A DNA stretch of 32,119 nucleotides from Acidimicrobiales bacterium. GTDB taxonomy: Bacteria > Actinomycetota > Acidimicrobiia > Acidimicrobiales > Ilumatobacteraceae. This document shows, in pieces, positions 16,990 through 24,662 of this stretch. Below the pieces are notes generated by a model. It saw only the letters and a program-made list of their open reading frames with translations. It was not told the origin of the DNA and did no database searches. Positions within the stretch are counted from its first letter, which is position 1, and each line of letters begins with the position of its first letter. Made by a program: the position numbers and the translations under genes. The stretch lies in the NCBI GenBank assembly GCA_030830415.1, contig JAURNB010000085.1:1-32119 (forward strand), read 5' to 3'.

Positions 16990-17399
16990 GCACAACGCGC
17001 CATATCGGCGATGAAAAATATGTTTCGTTTACCAGCGTAAAACGCAATGGCGAAGAAAGATCACTTCCCGTGTGGATCGTTCAGTTGTCGGCAAACGAAG
17101 TGGCATTTACTTCTGCAGGCGATGCTTGGAAGGTGAAGCGCGTACGTGCCAATGCACAGGTATCGCTTCAACCATGCGACGTTCGTGGCCGCGTGCGTCC
17201 GGGAAGCACCAAAGTGCACGGCACCGCACGGGTTGTCACACCGCAGGAAAATCCACAAGACCTCGCCGCTGTAGAAAAAGCAGTCAACAAGAAATACGGC
17301 ATCGTTTCCCGCTTTGTCAACCTCTCGTCATTCCTCAAGGGCATGTTTCGACGTCAAGAATCAAACGATGCGGCCATCATTGTGCGCCTGAGCCTTTAG
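16986..17399 (+). CDS. PPOX-class F420-dependent oxidoreductase-like protein
   Basis: The 137-residue product is a split-barrel protein of the flavin/deazaflavin oxidoreductase B type. It has YVSFTSVKRNGEERSLPVWIV at the start (first barrel strands) and VAFTSAGDAWKVKRVRANAQVSLQPCD, whose WKVKR segment is the usual cofactor-phosphate contact. GTARVV follows before the C-terminal helix. Members reduce small molecules with F420H2; the substrate is unknown. It overlaps the DUF222-HNH stop by four bases (ATGA), so the two are co-translated despite having no obvious functional link. Confidence 0.85.
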   Translation: MSTTRHIGDEKYVSFTSVKRNGEERSLPVWIVQLSANEVAFTSAGDAWKVKRVRANAQVSLQPCDVRGRVRPGSTKVHGTARVVTPQENPQDLAAVEKAVNKKYGIVSRFVNLSSFLKGMFRRQESNDAAIIVRLSL

Positions 17400-17431
17400 C
17401 GCAAGACAATTCAACTCGTAGAATACTGACG

Positions 17432-19555
17432 TTGTCTCAATCCACTCAATCTCCTTTGCCCTCTTCTGAGGCATTTACGCATCGACCGGCCCTCGATGGG
17501 CTGCGCACAGTTGCTGTGTATCTGGTGGTGCTCTTCCATAGTGGTCTCTCATGGATGCGTGGCGGATTCATTGGTGTTGACCTCTTCTTTGTGTTGTCAG
17601 GCTTTCTTGTTACCAACGTGATGCTGGCGGAATACCGTTCAACCGGGTCCATTCAACTGCGTCGGTTTTATGCACGGCGCGTACGGCGCCTTCTTCCTGC
17701 AGCACTCATCGCCATCGTTATTATCTGCCTTCTTGCTTCGATCACCGAACCTCGACTCGTGGCGATGAGTTTTGTCGACGATGCCCGCAGTTCGCTTCTC
17801 TATTTTGCAAACTGGAATTTTCTTGGCGCATCAACAAATTATTTTGCTGACGACGTCAATAAGAGCCCCTTCCTGCATTTCTGGTCACTCGCCATTGAAG
17901 AACAGTTTTACTTCGCATTTCCGTTGTTGCTGGTACTGCTCACCAAGTGGGGGGAACCACTCAAAAAGTTCCGCAACATCATTTGGGGAATTGGCGCGTT
18001 GTTTACTGCATCGCTCGCACTACAAATCATTACCCAACAAAGCAACCCCATGCGGGCCTACTACGCAACCGACACACGTGTGTATCAGCTTGCCGCCGGT
18101 GCACTACTCGCAGTCATTCTTCTTCGTCAAAAAGATTCAGCAAGTGCTCCTGTAAAACTTCCTTTCCAACGTGCCATTACCCCACTTGTATTCATTGCAT
18201 TTATTGCTTTAGCAATTGGTGACGGTTGGTTCTTCTCATCACTTTCGGCAAGCACGCGCGGTCTACTGGCAACAGTTGCCGCAGTAGGGCTCATTTGGTC
18301 ACTCGAGCCACATTTGCCCTCAACGTTTCAACGCGTTCTATCCTCAAAAAACTTCACGTATCTTGGCCGTTTTTCCTACGGCACGTACTTATGGCACTGG
18401 CCACTCATCGTGCTTTCCCAGCCAGTGCTCTCATTGTCTCCGGTGCAATTGGCATTGTTTTCTACTATTGGTGCTACCGCACTGTCGGCGCTGAGTTATG
18501 AACTCATTGAAACTCCCATTCGCATCAGCAAACAACTTCATCGCATTCCACGCGTCGTTATTGCTGCGGGTCTCGGGTTCAGTGTGCTCACGGCAACGTT
18601 GCTCGTGCGACCACTACTTGATGGCACCCCAAAAGTGCGCCAAAGCATTTCAACTATCAATACTTCAGGGTTGCCAACAGACGTGCAAGCACTTCTCAGT
18701 GCAGCCCCACCACAAACCTTCAACATGAAAAGTGCGATGCCTGCTGCAGAACTCATTCAGCCATGTTCTGCTACTGACCCCACCAAGTGCACCTTGTATA
18801 CCCACACGGAAAAAGACTCAACACCGCAGCACGTCGTGCTGATGGGTGACAGCAATGCAGAGATGCTCATTCCCACTTTTGTCAAACTTGCACGTGAAAA
18901 ACACTTCACGTTCTCGGCGCTCACTCGTTCGGGTTGCCCGTGGCAACCTGGTCTGGTGTGGATGGCACGCGATGAAACACTTGTTGCTCGGTGCAAAAAA
19001 TCTCGCGCCGAGTGGTACAGCACACTTCTGCCCGCCTTGAAGCCCGACCTCATTATTGTCACTAATGTCTCTCGAGACCCCGGCTCACGACCCGATGCCT
19101 TTTATGTATCAGAAACTCCAACGCAAGATGCCCTATCAACTGTTGTTGCTCAACGTACGTCAGAGGCACTCGATGCACTATTGAAGCTTGCATCAAGAGT
19201 GGCCATTCTCGAACCACTTCCGTTTGCTTCATTCGACCCTGCACAATGTTTGTCGGGGGTATCAGCCATTTCGTCGTGTGCATACGAAGCCAACACCACC
19301 CCTTTTCCGACTGAATTGATATATCGCTCGGAAGCAAAGACACGTACGAATGTGTTTAGTGTTGACTACGACACTTTTGCTTGCCCTTACTTACCTATTT
19401 GCATTCCTTACCTCGATCAACAATTTGTCTTTCGCAATCAGTTCCATCTCAGCGAGCTCTGGATCGCTGCTCACCAAGAAAAATTGTGGAATATTCTCAA
19501 TGGCAGCGGAAAATGGTCGCAATATTCCCCAGCCCGCGAGAACAGCGCTCAATGA
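17432..19555 (+). CDS. Acyltransferase-3 / SGNH two-domain membrane acyltransferase (OafA-like)
   Basis: A 707-residue protein. The N-terminal acyltransferase-3 domain (about 15-365) has ten or so membrane helices. It opens with RPALDGLRTVAVYLVVLFH (His36, the conserved helix-1 His) and GGFIGVDLFFVLSGFL, and continues with FLHFWSLAIEEQFY. After a further helix comes an extracytoplasmic SGNH domain with GDSNAEM (catalytic Ser474). Such proteins move acetyl or other acyl groups onto surface polysaccharides, lipids or peptidoglycan. The SGNH C-terminal block reads NQFHLSELW (His672) and lacks the Asp usually found three before the His. The start is uncertain: TTG 17432 gives the normal N-terminus, while the frame is open further upstream inside the PPOX gene. 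Confidence 0.9.
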   Translation: MSQSTQSPLPSSEAFTHRPALDGLRTVAVYLVVLFHSGLSWMRGGFIGVDLFFVLSGFLVTNVMLAEYRSTGSIQLRRFYARRVRRLLPAALIAIVIICLLASITEPRLVAMSFVDDARSSLLYFANWNFLGASTNYFADDVNKSPFLHFWSLAIEEQFYFAFPLLLVLLTKWGEPLKKFRNIIWGIGALFTASLALQIITQQSNPMRAYYATDTRVYQLAAGALLAVILLRQKDSASAPVKLPFQRAITPLVFIAFIALAIGDGWFFSSLSASTRGLLATVAAVGLIWSLEPHLPSTFQRVLSSKNFTYLGRFSYGTYLWHWPLIVLSQPVLSLSPVQLALFSTIGATALSALSYELIETPIRISKQLHRIPRVVIAAGLGFSVLTATLLVRPLLDGTPKVRQSISTINTSGLPTDVQALLSAAPPQTFNMKSAMPAAELIQPCSATDPTKCTLYTHTEKDSTPQHVVLMGDSNAEMLIPTFVKLAREKHFTFSALTRSGCPWQPGLVWMARDETLVARCKKSRAEWYSTLLPALKPDLIIVTNVSRDPGSRPDAFYVSETPTQDALSTVVAQRTSEALDALLKLASRVAILEPLPFASFDPAQCLSGVSAISSCAYEANTTPFPTELIYRSEAKTRTNVFSVDYDTFACPYLPICIPYLDQQFVFRNQFHLSELWIAAHQEKLWNILNGSGKWSQYSPARENSAQ

Positions 19556-19569
19556 CGTAGCGTAAGACA

Positions 19570-20832
19570 GTGCCCTTTTCTTCATCAAAAAGCTTTTCTG
19601 CAAACGAAGGACCCAAAGAAAAAGGTGTAGCGAGCGGTCGCGAATTCATTCTTCTCACCACCGCACTCATGGCAAGTAGCGCCCTTGCTATTGACCTCAT
19701 GTTGCCGGCATTTCCCAAGATGCGCGAGGAATACGGTATGAGCCCCGACTCATCTCAGGTGAGTTGGATTGTGACGGCATTCTTTTTGGGTTTAGCAGTG
19801 GGTCCGTGGCTCTATGGCCCAGCGTCCGATAAGTACGGTCGGCGTGGTTTGTTGTTTGCTGGGCTTGCTTTGTATTCCCTCGGCGGCATTCTTGCCAGTG
19901 TTGCCCCATCGTGGGGTTGGGTCATTGTCGCCCGTTTCATTTGGGGCCTCGGTGCTGCTGCAGCGCGTTCGTTGAGCACTGCAATGATTCGCGACCGTTT
20001 TGCAGGAACCGTCATGGCCCAGTTGATGTCGACCATTACTGCAGTGTTTTTGCTTGTCCCCATTCTTGCCCCAAGCCTCGGTGCAGGCTTATTGCGCATT
20101 GCACCATGGCGCATTGTGTTCTGGTTCCCCAGCGTTGTGGGTGTTCTGCTCATGTTGTGGGCGCGTCGACTTCCTGAAACTTTGGCCGCCGATAATCGCC
20201 GTCCATTTACATGGAGTGCGGTGAGTACGGCCGGCAAGGAAGTACTCACTCATCGCCAAACTATTAGCTTCACCCTTGCCATGACTTTTCTCTTTGCCGT
20301 CATGACGACATACCTTGCAGGTTCTGAAGTGATTGTTGAAGACATTTACGGCTACGGCAATTGGTTCCCGCTGATTTTTGGTGTTGTGGCCTGCTTGCTG
20401 GCTGTGAACTCATTGAACAACGCCCGCATCGTGAAACGCATCGGTATCACGGCATTGCTTCGTCGCATGTCGGTCATCGGGCTCTTTACTTCAGTAGCAC
20501 TCGTGGTGGTTTCCTTCACCGGGAATGAACATCCACAGTTTTGGGTGTTCTACATTGCTGTTGCTTGCGTTGTGCCTGTGGCACAAGGCCTGGTTCCTAA
20601 TTGCAACGCTGCTGCAATGATGCCCGTGCCTCACGTTGCCGGCACTGCAACAGCCATCATTGGCACATTTTCTACCGCCGGCGCGGCGCTTCTTGGGAGT
20701 GTGGCAACAAGTGCATTCAACGGAACAGTGAAGCCATTTGCCTTCATTATTGCATTGTTCATTTTTATTGCCACAGCGTTCATCTGGTGGGGTTCAAGTG
20801 GCGAAAATGAGGGGCTAGGATCTCCCACATGA
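19570..20832 (+). CDS. MFS efflux transporter, Bcr/CflA-like (12 TM)
   Basis: The 420-residue product has about twelve hydrophobic helices. TM1 contains AIDLMLPAFPKMREEYG, the Bcr/CflA-type DMYLPALP equivalent. Loop 2-3 carries GPASDKYGRRGLLFAG (MFS motif A), and helix 4-5 contains RFIWGLGAAAARSLSTAMIRDRF. Drug:H+ antiporters of this type export antibiotics or metabolites; no substrate can be inferred. It starts with GTG, 14 bases after the acyltransferase stop. Its own stop overlaps the glutathione peroxidase start (ATGA), so it and the peroxidase are co-translated. Confidence 0.9.
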   Translation: MPFSSSKSFSANEGPKEKGVASGREFILLTTALMASSALAIDLMLPAFPKMREEYGMSPDSSQVSWIVTAFFLGLAVGPWLYGPASDKYGRRGLLFAGLALYSLGGILASVAPSWGWVIVARFIWGLGAAAARSLSTAMIRDRFAGTVMAQLMSTITAVFLLVPILAPSLGAGLLRIAPWRIVFWFPSVVGVLLMLWARRLPETLAADNRRPFTWSAVSTAGKEVLTHRQTISFTLAMTFLFAVMTTYLAGSEVIVEDIYGYGNWFPLIFGVVACLLAVNSLNNARIVKRIGITALLRRMSVIGLFTSVALVVVSFTGNEHPQFWVFYIAVACVVPVAQGLVPNCNAAAMMPVPHVAGTATAIIGTFSTAGAALLGSVATSAFNGTVKPFAFIIALFIFIATAFIWWGSSGENEGLGSPT

Positions 20833-21374
20833 CATCAGTGCACAACATCCCCGTAACAACAATTTCTGGCTCTAACACCACCTTGGGCGAATTCGCCGGG
20901 TCGGTCATGTTGGTTGTCAACGTCGCTTCACAGTGCGGCCTCACCCCACAGTACGAAGCTCTCGAAAGCCTGCACCAAACATACAAAGACAAAGGTTTTT
21001 CAGTACTTGGTTTTCCCGCCAACAACTTTGGCGCTCAAGAGCCTGGCACCGATGCTGAAATTGCAGAATTCTGCAGCACAAAGTTCGATGTGAAGTTTCC
21101 GATGTTCTCCAAAATCAGTGTTGTCGGCGACGACCAGCACCCTTTGTACTCAGCACTTACTGCAGCTGCACCACGCGCAGAAGGTGACCCCGACGCATTC
21201 CGCGATCGCCTCAAAGGTTTTGGCATGACTCCAAACCAAGATCCCGACGTGTTGTGGAACTTCGAAAAGTTTTTGGTGAACCGTCAAGGTGAAGTGGTGA
21301 AGCGTTTTGCTCCAACAACTACTCCCGACGATGCAGCACTCACTTCAGCTATCGAAGCTGAACTCGCTAAATAA
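20829..21374 (+). CDS. Glutathione-peroxidase-family thiol peroxidase (Cys type)
   Basis: The 181-residue product has the complete GPx catalytic set: Cys36 in NVASQCGLTPQY, Gln70 in GFPANNFGAQEPG, and Trp143-Asn144 in WNFEKFLVN. A second Cys (82, in FCSTKFDVKFPMF) is where Cys-type GPx enzymes keep the resolving Cys, so thioredoxin is the likelier reductant. It reduces organic hydroperoxides or H2O2 in the cytoplasm. It uses Cys rather than selenocysteine, which contrasts with the selenoprotein gene 530 bases downstream. The start overlaps the MFS stop. It is convergent with the GNAT gene across 16 bases. Confidence 0.95.
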   Translation: MTSVHNIPVTTISGSNTTLGEFAGSVMLVVNVASQCGLTPQYEALESLHQTYKDKGFSVLGFPANNFGAQEPGTDAEIAEFCSTKFDVKFPMFSKISVVGDDQHPLYSALTAAAPRAEGDPDAFRDRLKGFGMTPNQDPDVLWNFEKFLVNRQGEVVKRFAPTTTPDDAALTSAIEAELAK

Positions 21375-21390
21375 CTCGCACTCAAGCGAA

Positions 21391-21822
21391 CTAAATGGTG
21401 TAGCGATAAATATTGGTTTCGCGCTGCACAAAACCAATGCGCTGATACAAACGATTGGCTGCTTCGCGCGATGGGCGCGATGTGAGTTCAACCGTAATAG
21501 CACCGCGGCTACGCGCTTCGGCGATGGCAGCCATATTCAACGCTTCACCCACACCGTGACCACGTGCTTCAGAGTCAACAACAACGTCTTCAATCCAAGC
21601 GCGCACACCAGTAGGAATGCGAAAAGTGGCAAGGGTCAATGCCCCTGCAATTTTCCCGTCTACCCGGGCAATGAAGAGAACTGAAGCTTCCGAGTGAATG
21701 ATGGCAGCTAAGTCGGTAGCGCTAGGTGGTGGGTTCGACTTCGATAGTTGAGGAATGAGCACAGCCATTGCTTGAACGAGTTCATCGGTTGATTCTGTTG
21801 CAATCTCAATTGTGGCGCTCAT
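21391..21822 (-). CDS. GNAT-family N-acetyltransferase
   Basis: The 143-residue product shows the GNAT fold. There is a helical N-terminus, a strand LFIARVDGKIAGALTLATF, and acetyl-CoA-binding motif A WIEDVVVDSEARGHGVGEALNMAAIAEA (the R-G-H-G-V-G loop). The C-terminal motif B is ANRLYQRIGFVQRETNIY. It should acetylate an amine on a small molecule or protein; the substrate is unknown. AAGGGG lies a few bases before the ATG. It diverges from the selenoprotein gene over 78 bases that contain two perfect palindromes. Confidence 0.9.
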   Translation of the reverse strand: MSATIEIATESTDELVQAMAVLIPQLSKSNPPPSATDLAAIIHSEASVLFIARVDGKIAGALTLATFRIPTGVRAWIEDVVVDSEARGHGVGEALNMAAIAEARSRGAITVELTSRPSREAANRLYQRIGFVQRETNIYRYTI

Positions 21823-21834
21823 TATTCCCCTTCG

Positions 21835-21874
21835 TTGTTACTAACAATAGGGGGCATCCATCTGCACAGTGCAG
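21835..21874. promoter_or_regulatory. Two perfect 13-base palindromes in the GNAT/selenoprotein divergent promoter region
   Basis: TTGTTA-C-TAACAA (21835-21847) and CTGCAC-A-GTGCAG (21862-21874) each have six-base perfect arms around one central base. Both fall in the 78-base gap between the divergent GNAT and selenoprotein starts. A TACTGT at 21887-21892 could be a -10 element for the selenoprotein gene, with a TSS very close to its ATG. Operator function is inference. Confidence 0.45.
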
Positions 21875-21900
21875 TCAATTTTCCTCTACTGTAAGTATTG

Positions 21901-22986
21901 ATGATTATTTCAGGCACCCAACTCAGCGTTCCAGAATTTCTTGCAGCAACTGGCTGGGAAGCTAAACCTGAAGGTTTGTGCCGTGGTGAACTCTGTGTTC
22001 CTGCACCTGGGGCGCTCAATAACGGCGTTGTCGATGTCACCGTCGCTGCGAAAAAGTTAGGCATGCCACTGGTGCACGATGCCCCGCACAACATATGGGC
22101 ACTGGGTGTTGCCACTGCAACGGGTCGCGCGCTCGCTAGTGCAAAAGCATTTTTCCCTTCCTCGCTCATCGATGCAATGGGTCGTACCTTCGATTTCAAT
22201 TCACTGCGAGGTCGACGCATCATCATGGTGGCCTGGGCGAGTTGGTGAGGCTGTCGAACAGCTCTGCCCGGGTGGCAGGCACTGCACGAAGAAATTAAAT
22301 CGCTTGGCGTCAGCGTGGTTACTGTTGCGCTCGACATCAACCCCGAACACGCCAAGCCTTGGATTGCGCTCGCTGAGTCCACACATCCATCACTCATCGA
22401 TACCACTCACATCACCGATGAACTCTTCGGATTCATCAATGTGCCCATGGCGGTGTGGATTGATGAAAATGGAATGTTGGTGCGCCCAGCCGAAGCCGCT
22501 TCCATTGAACGCAGCCCACTACGCGATCAAGAAGTCCCCACCGGCCTTCCACCGCGTATTGAACAGATGTATCGCGAAGTGAAATCAATTCCCGACGACT
22601 CAGAGGAATACCGCTTGGCAATTCTCGATTGGGCACGCAATGGCGCAGCGAGCAAATACGCCATGTCGCCCGACGAAGTGGTGGCAGCTTCACAGCCGGT
22701 GTCGAGCAACCAGTCTCGTGCGGCAGCATGTTTCGCCCTCGGCGAGCACCTCCATCGCACCGTAGGCCACGATGCCGCAGTGCCATGGTGGCGCGAGGCG
22801 CACGCCTTGTACCCCGAGAATTGGACCTACAAACGCCAAGCCTGGACCCTGGTCACCACCCCAGAAGGCGCCACAGAAAACGACCTGATGCAAGGCCCAA
22901 ATGAGGTGTACTCAGGGAACTGGCTCGACGATGTCATTGCTGCTGGCGGGGGTGGTTCCTACTCGGTTCGACCACAGTTGGAGTGA
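21901..22986 (+). CDS. ResA/TlpA-like thioredoxin-fold selenoprotein (in-frame TGA at 22246-22248 read as Sec)
   Basis: The frame runs from ATG 21901 to TGA 22986 with one internal TGA. Reading that TGA as selenocysteine gives 361 residues with Sec116 in WASW-U-GCR, exactly where a TlpA/ResA-type redoxin has its nucleophilic Cys, and Cys118 as partner. The thioredoxin fold continues past the TGA with GWQALHEEIKSLG, VTVALDINPE and a cis-Pro at 182 (NVPMAVWID). The N-terminal part has a second Cys pair (Cys27 and Cys32 in GLCRGELC). The C-terminal 150 residues are helical and TPR-like. No signal peptide is visible, so it is probably cytoplasmic. It likely reduces disulfides or peroxides. A standard caller would give a truncated 116-residue protein plus a second ORF from about 22315. 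A pseudogene is the alternative, but the intact downstream half argues against it. Confidence 0.85.
22246..22278 (+). promoter_or_regulatory. Sec codon TGA and bacterial SECIS-like hairpin
   Basis: The Sec codon is 22246-22248. A first small stem GCTGT/ACAGC (22250-22262, loop CGA) is followed by CTGCC/GGCAG (22264-22268 with 22274-22278). The second apical loop is CGGGT, starting 20 bases past the TGA. As I recall the published bacterial SECIS consensus, it needs a stem of at least 4 bp, a small loop with G in its first two bases, and a loop 16-37 bases from UGA; this hairpin meets all three. There is no T-run, so it is not a terminator. Confidence 0.7.
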
Positions 22987-23008
22987 GTTGTAGATAGCGT
23001 TATCACGA

Positions 23009-23950
23009 ATGGGAAACTCGCCCCACATCCGTTGGATCTCTGAACCCACGCTGGTGAACCCCACTGTCATCGCTGCTTTTACAGGGTGGAACGATGCCGC
23101 CGATGCCGCATCAAGTGCCGTACAAAACTTGGTCAAAGGTTGGGGCGCAACAGCACTTGCTGAAATTGAACCCGAGTTCTTCACCGACTTCGCCACTATT
23201 CGTCCACAAGTGCGTTTGTCTGATGGCCGCGTGCTCAGCATTGTGTGGCCAGCAACGGGTTTATGGCACATCCGTTCGGCTGGTTCCGATGTCATTCTCA
23301 TTCTTGGCCCCGAACCCGCATTGCGCTGGCGCTTGTTTAGCGAACAAATTGTGAGCGTCATTGAAAAATACAATGCGTCGCTGTTTCTCACCCTCGGCGC
23401 ACTTCTTGCCGATGTTCCCCACTCGCGTCCGGTGCAACTCATTGGCACTGCAACCGACGACAACTTGGTCGACCGTTTCGACCTGCAACGCTCTCGCTAT
23501 GAAGGTCCCACCGGCATCGTTGGCGTGCTCAACGATGCGTGTTCCAAAGCTGGCGTTCCCTCTGCATCGTTATGGGCAGCTGTTCCTGCATATGCCGGGC
23601 AAATTAGTTCACCAAAAGCATCGGTAGCACTCATGCAACGCGCGTGTGACATCATCGGTACTCCTGCACCCGTTGGTCACATGATGAGCCGCATCGATGC
23701 ATACGAATTACAACTCAACTCCATGCTCGACGATGACGACGACCTTCGTTCCTACGTATCGCGTTTGGAAAGCATGAGTGATGCTGGCATCACCATTGAA
23801 GACGACGATGACGACTTCGATTTCGAAGAAGACGATTCACAATTGCAGTTTGATTTTGCAGTAGACACTGGCGACGATGCTTCAGACCCGGCCGATGCCG
23901 ACATGCTGATGGAAGAAGTCGAACAGTTCCTCCGCGACCAAGACAAATAA
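23009..23950 (+). CDS. PAC2-family protein with long acidic C-terminal tail
   Basis: The 313-residue product belongs to the PAC2 (proteasome assembly chaperone 2-like) family common in Actinobacteria. The start is PTVIAAFTGWNDAADAASSAVQNL, and conserved blocks include LGALLADVPHSRPVQLIGTATD, SRYEGPTGIVGVLNDAC and LWAAVPAYAGQISSPKASVAL. In archaea and eukaryotes the fold helps assemble proteasomes; the bacterial role is unproven, and no proteasome gene is in this window. From about residue 245 the sequence becomes very acidic, with runs of Asp and Glu up to residue 305. It starts 22 bases after the selenoprotein stop, so the two may be co-transcribed. It is convergent with and abuts the Nudix gene. 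Confidence 0.92.
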   Translation: MGNSPHIRWISEPTLVNPTVIAAFTGWNDAADAASSAVQNLVKGWGATALAEIEPEFFTDFATIRPQVRLSDGRVLSIVWPATGLWHIRSAGSDVILILGPEPALRWRLFSEQIVSVIEKYNASLFLTLGALLADVPHSRPVQLIGTATDDNLVDRFDLQRSRYEGPTGIVGVLNDACSKAGVPSASLWAAVPAYAGQISSPKASVALMQRACDIIGTPAPVGHMMSRIDAYELQLNSMLDDDDDLRSYVSRLESMSDAGITIEDDDDDFDFEEDDSQLQFDFAVDTGDDASDPADADMLMEEVEQFLRDQDK

Positions 23951-23951
23951 T

Positions 23952-24653
23952 TTAATTGTCGCCCTGGCGCCATACGGGCTGTCGTGGTGCATCGAAGGTT
24001 GCACCTGTGTGTTTTCCATCAATGGCATTGAAAGCCATGGGGCCCCACCACTGCACACCTGCAGCCGGTGATGGCAAGTTATCGCGACCAAACCAGCCCA
24101 CGTCGGCCGTCTCTAACGGATGCCCACTTAATGAGCCGCCTGTTGCGCGACACCTGAACAACAACATGTACATACCAAAGCGCGAGAAGCCCATCCGCAT
24201 TCCGTCGACTACTCCAAGCAACTCGAGCACTTCACATTCAATGCCGGTTTCTTCATGCACTTCTTTCATCGCAACTTCAGCTGGTGAATAACCCACATCG
24301 GCCCAGCCAGTGGGGTACAACCAAATGCCGCTATCGGCCCGCTTCATGAGCAAGATTTCGCCGTTGTCGTTGCCCACGATGGCGCCTACTGCAACTTTAG
24401 GTGTGACATAACCAGGAACACCTTCGCCGATGTTTTCCATCCACTCTTGAACAAAGTGATCTTGCTCGCGGCGCACTTCAATGGCTTCTTCAGATGCAGC
24501 TTTAATATCGCTTGCCACGTGCAGCACTTCTTCGTATCGCTCGCGCTCGTACAGACTTTGCGTAAAGCCCATTCCTGTTCGCGCAATGCTGGCGAGTGTT
24601 TCACTCCATCGCAAAAGATCGCGTTGAAAGTCTTCTGGGCCAAGTTCGCTCAC
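23952..24653 (-). CDS. Nudix hydrolase with N-terminal Nudix_N helical domain
   Basis: The 233-residue product has an N-terminal helical domain (about 8-60, LLRWSETLASIARTGMGFTQ and RERYEEVLHVASDIK), as found in nucleoside-diphosphate-X hydrolases with a Nudix_N domain. The Nudix domain proper has the box GWADVGYSPAEVAMKEVHEETGI (about 116-138). The catalytic REUxEE part is present as KEVHEE; the first Glu of the classic box is Tyr, as is usual in this subfamily. It should hydrolyse ADP-ribose-, CDP-choline- or similar nucleoside diphosphate derivatives. It lies nine bases after glnD on the same strand and is the last gene of that run. Confidence 0.9.
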   Translation of the reverse strand: MSELGPEDFQRDLLRWSETLASIARTGMGFTQSLYERERYEEVLHVASDIKAASEEAIEVRREQDHFVQEWMENIGEGVPGYVTPKVAVGAIVGNDNGEILLMKRADSGIWLYPTGWADVGYSPAEVAMKEVHEETGIECEVLELLGVVDGMRMGFSRFGMYMLLFRCRATGGSLSGHPLETADVGWFGRDNLPSPAAGVQWWGPMAFNAIDGKHTGATFDAPRQPVWRQGDN

Positions 24654-24662
24654 AGTGTGAGA

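Noticed and set aside
17072..17431. Upstream extension of the acyltransferase frame
   Set aside because: It overlaps the PPOX gene in another frame and looks unlike coding; the conserved N-terminus begins just after 17432.
21901..22248. A 116-residue protein ending at the TGA at 22246, with a separate gene from about 22315
   Set aside because: Both halves are in one frame, the second half lacks a plausible start or ribosome binding site, and the TGA replaces exactly the active-site Cys. A pseudogene is less likely because no other lesion is seen.
22250..22278. Hairpins after the TGA as an intrinsic terminator
   Set aside because: No T-run follows and coding continues in frame; SECIS-like reading fits better.
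23942..23960. AT-rich imperfect palindrome at the PAC2/Nudix junction as a bidirectional terminator
   Set aside because: Only five end pairs are perfect and the stem is too weak; I would not call it.
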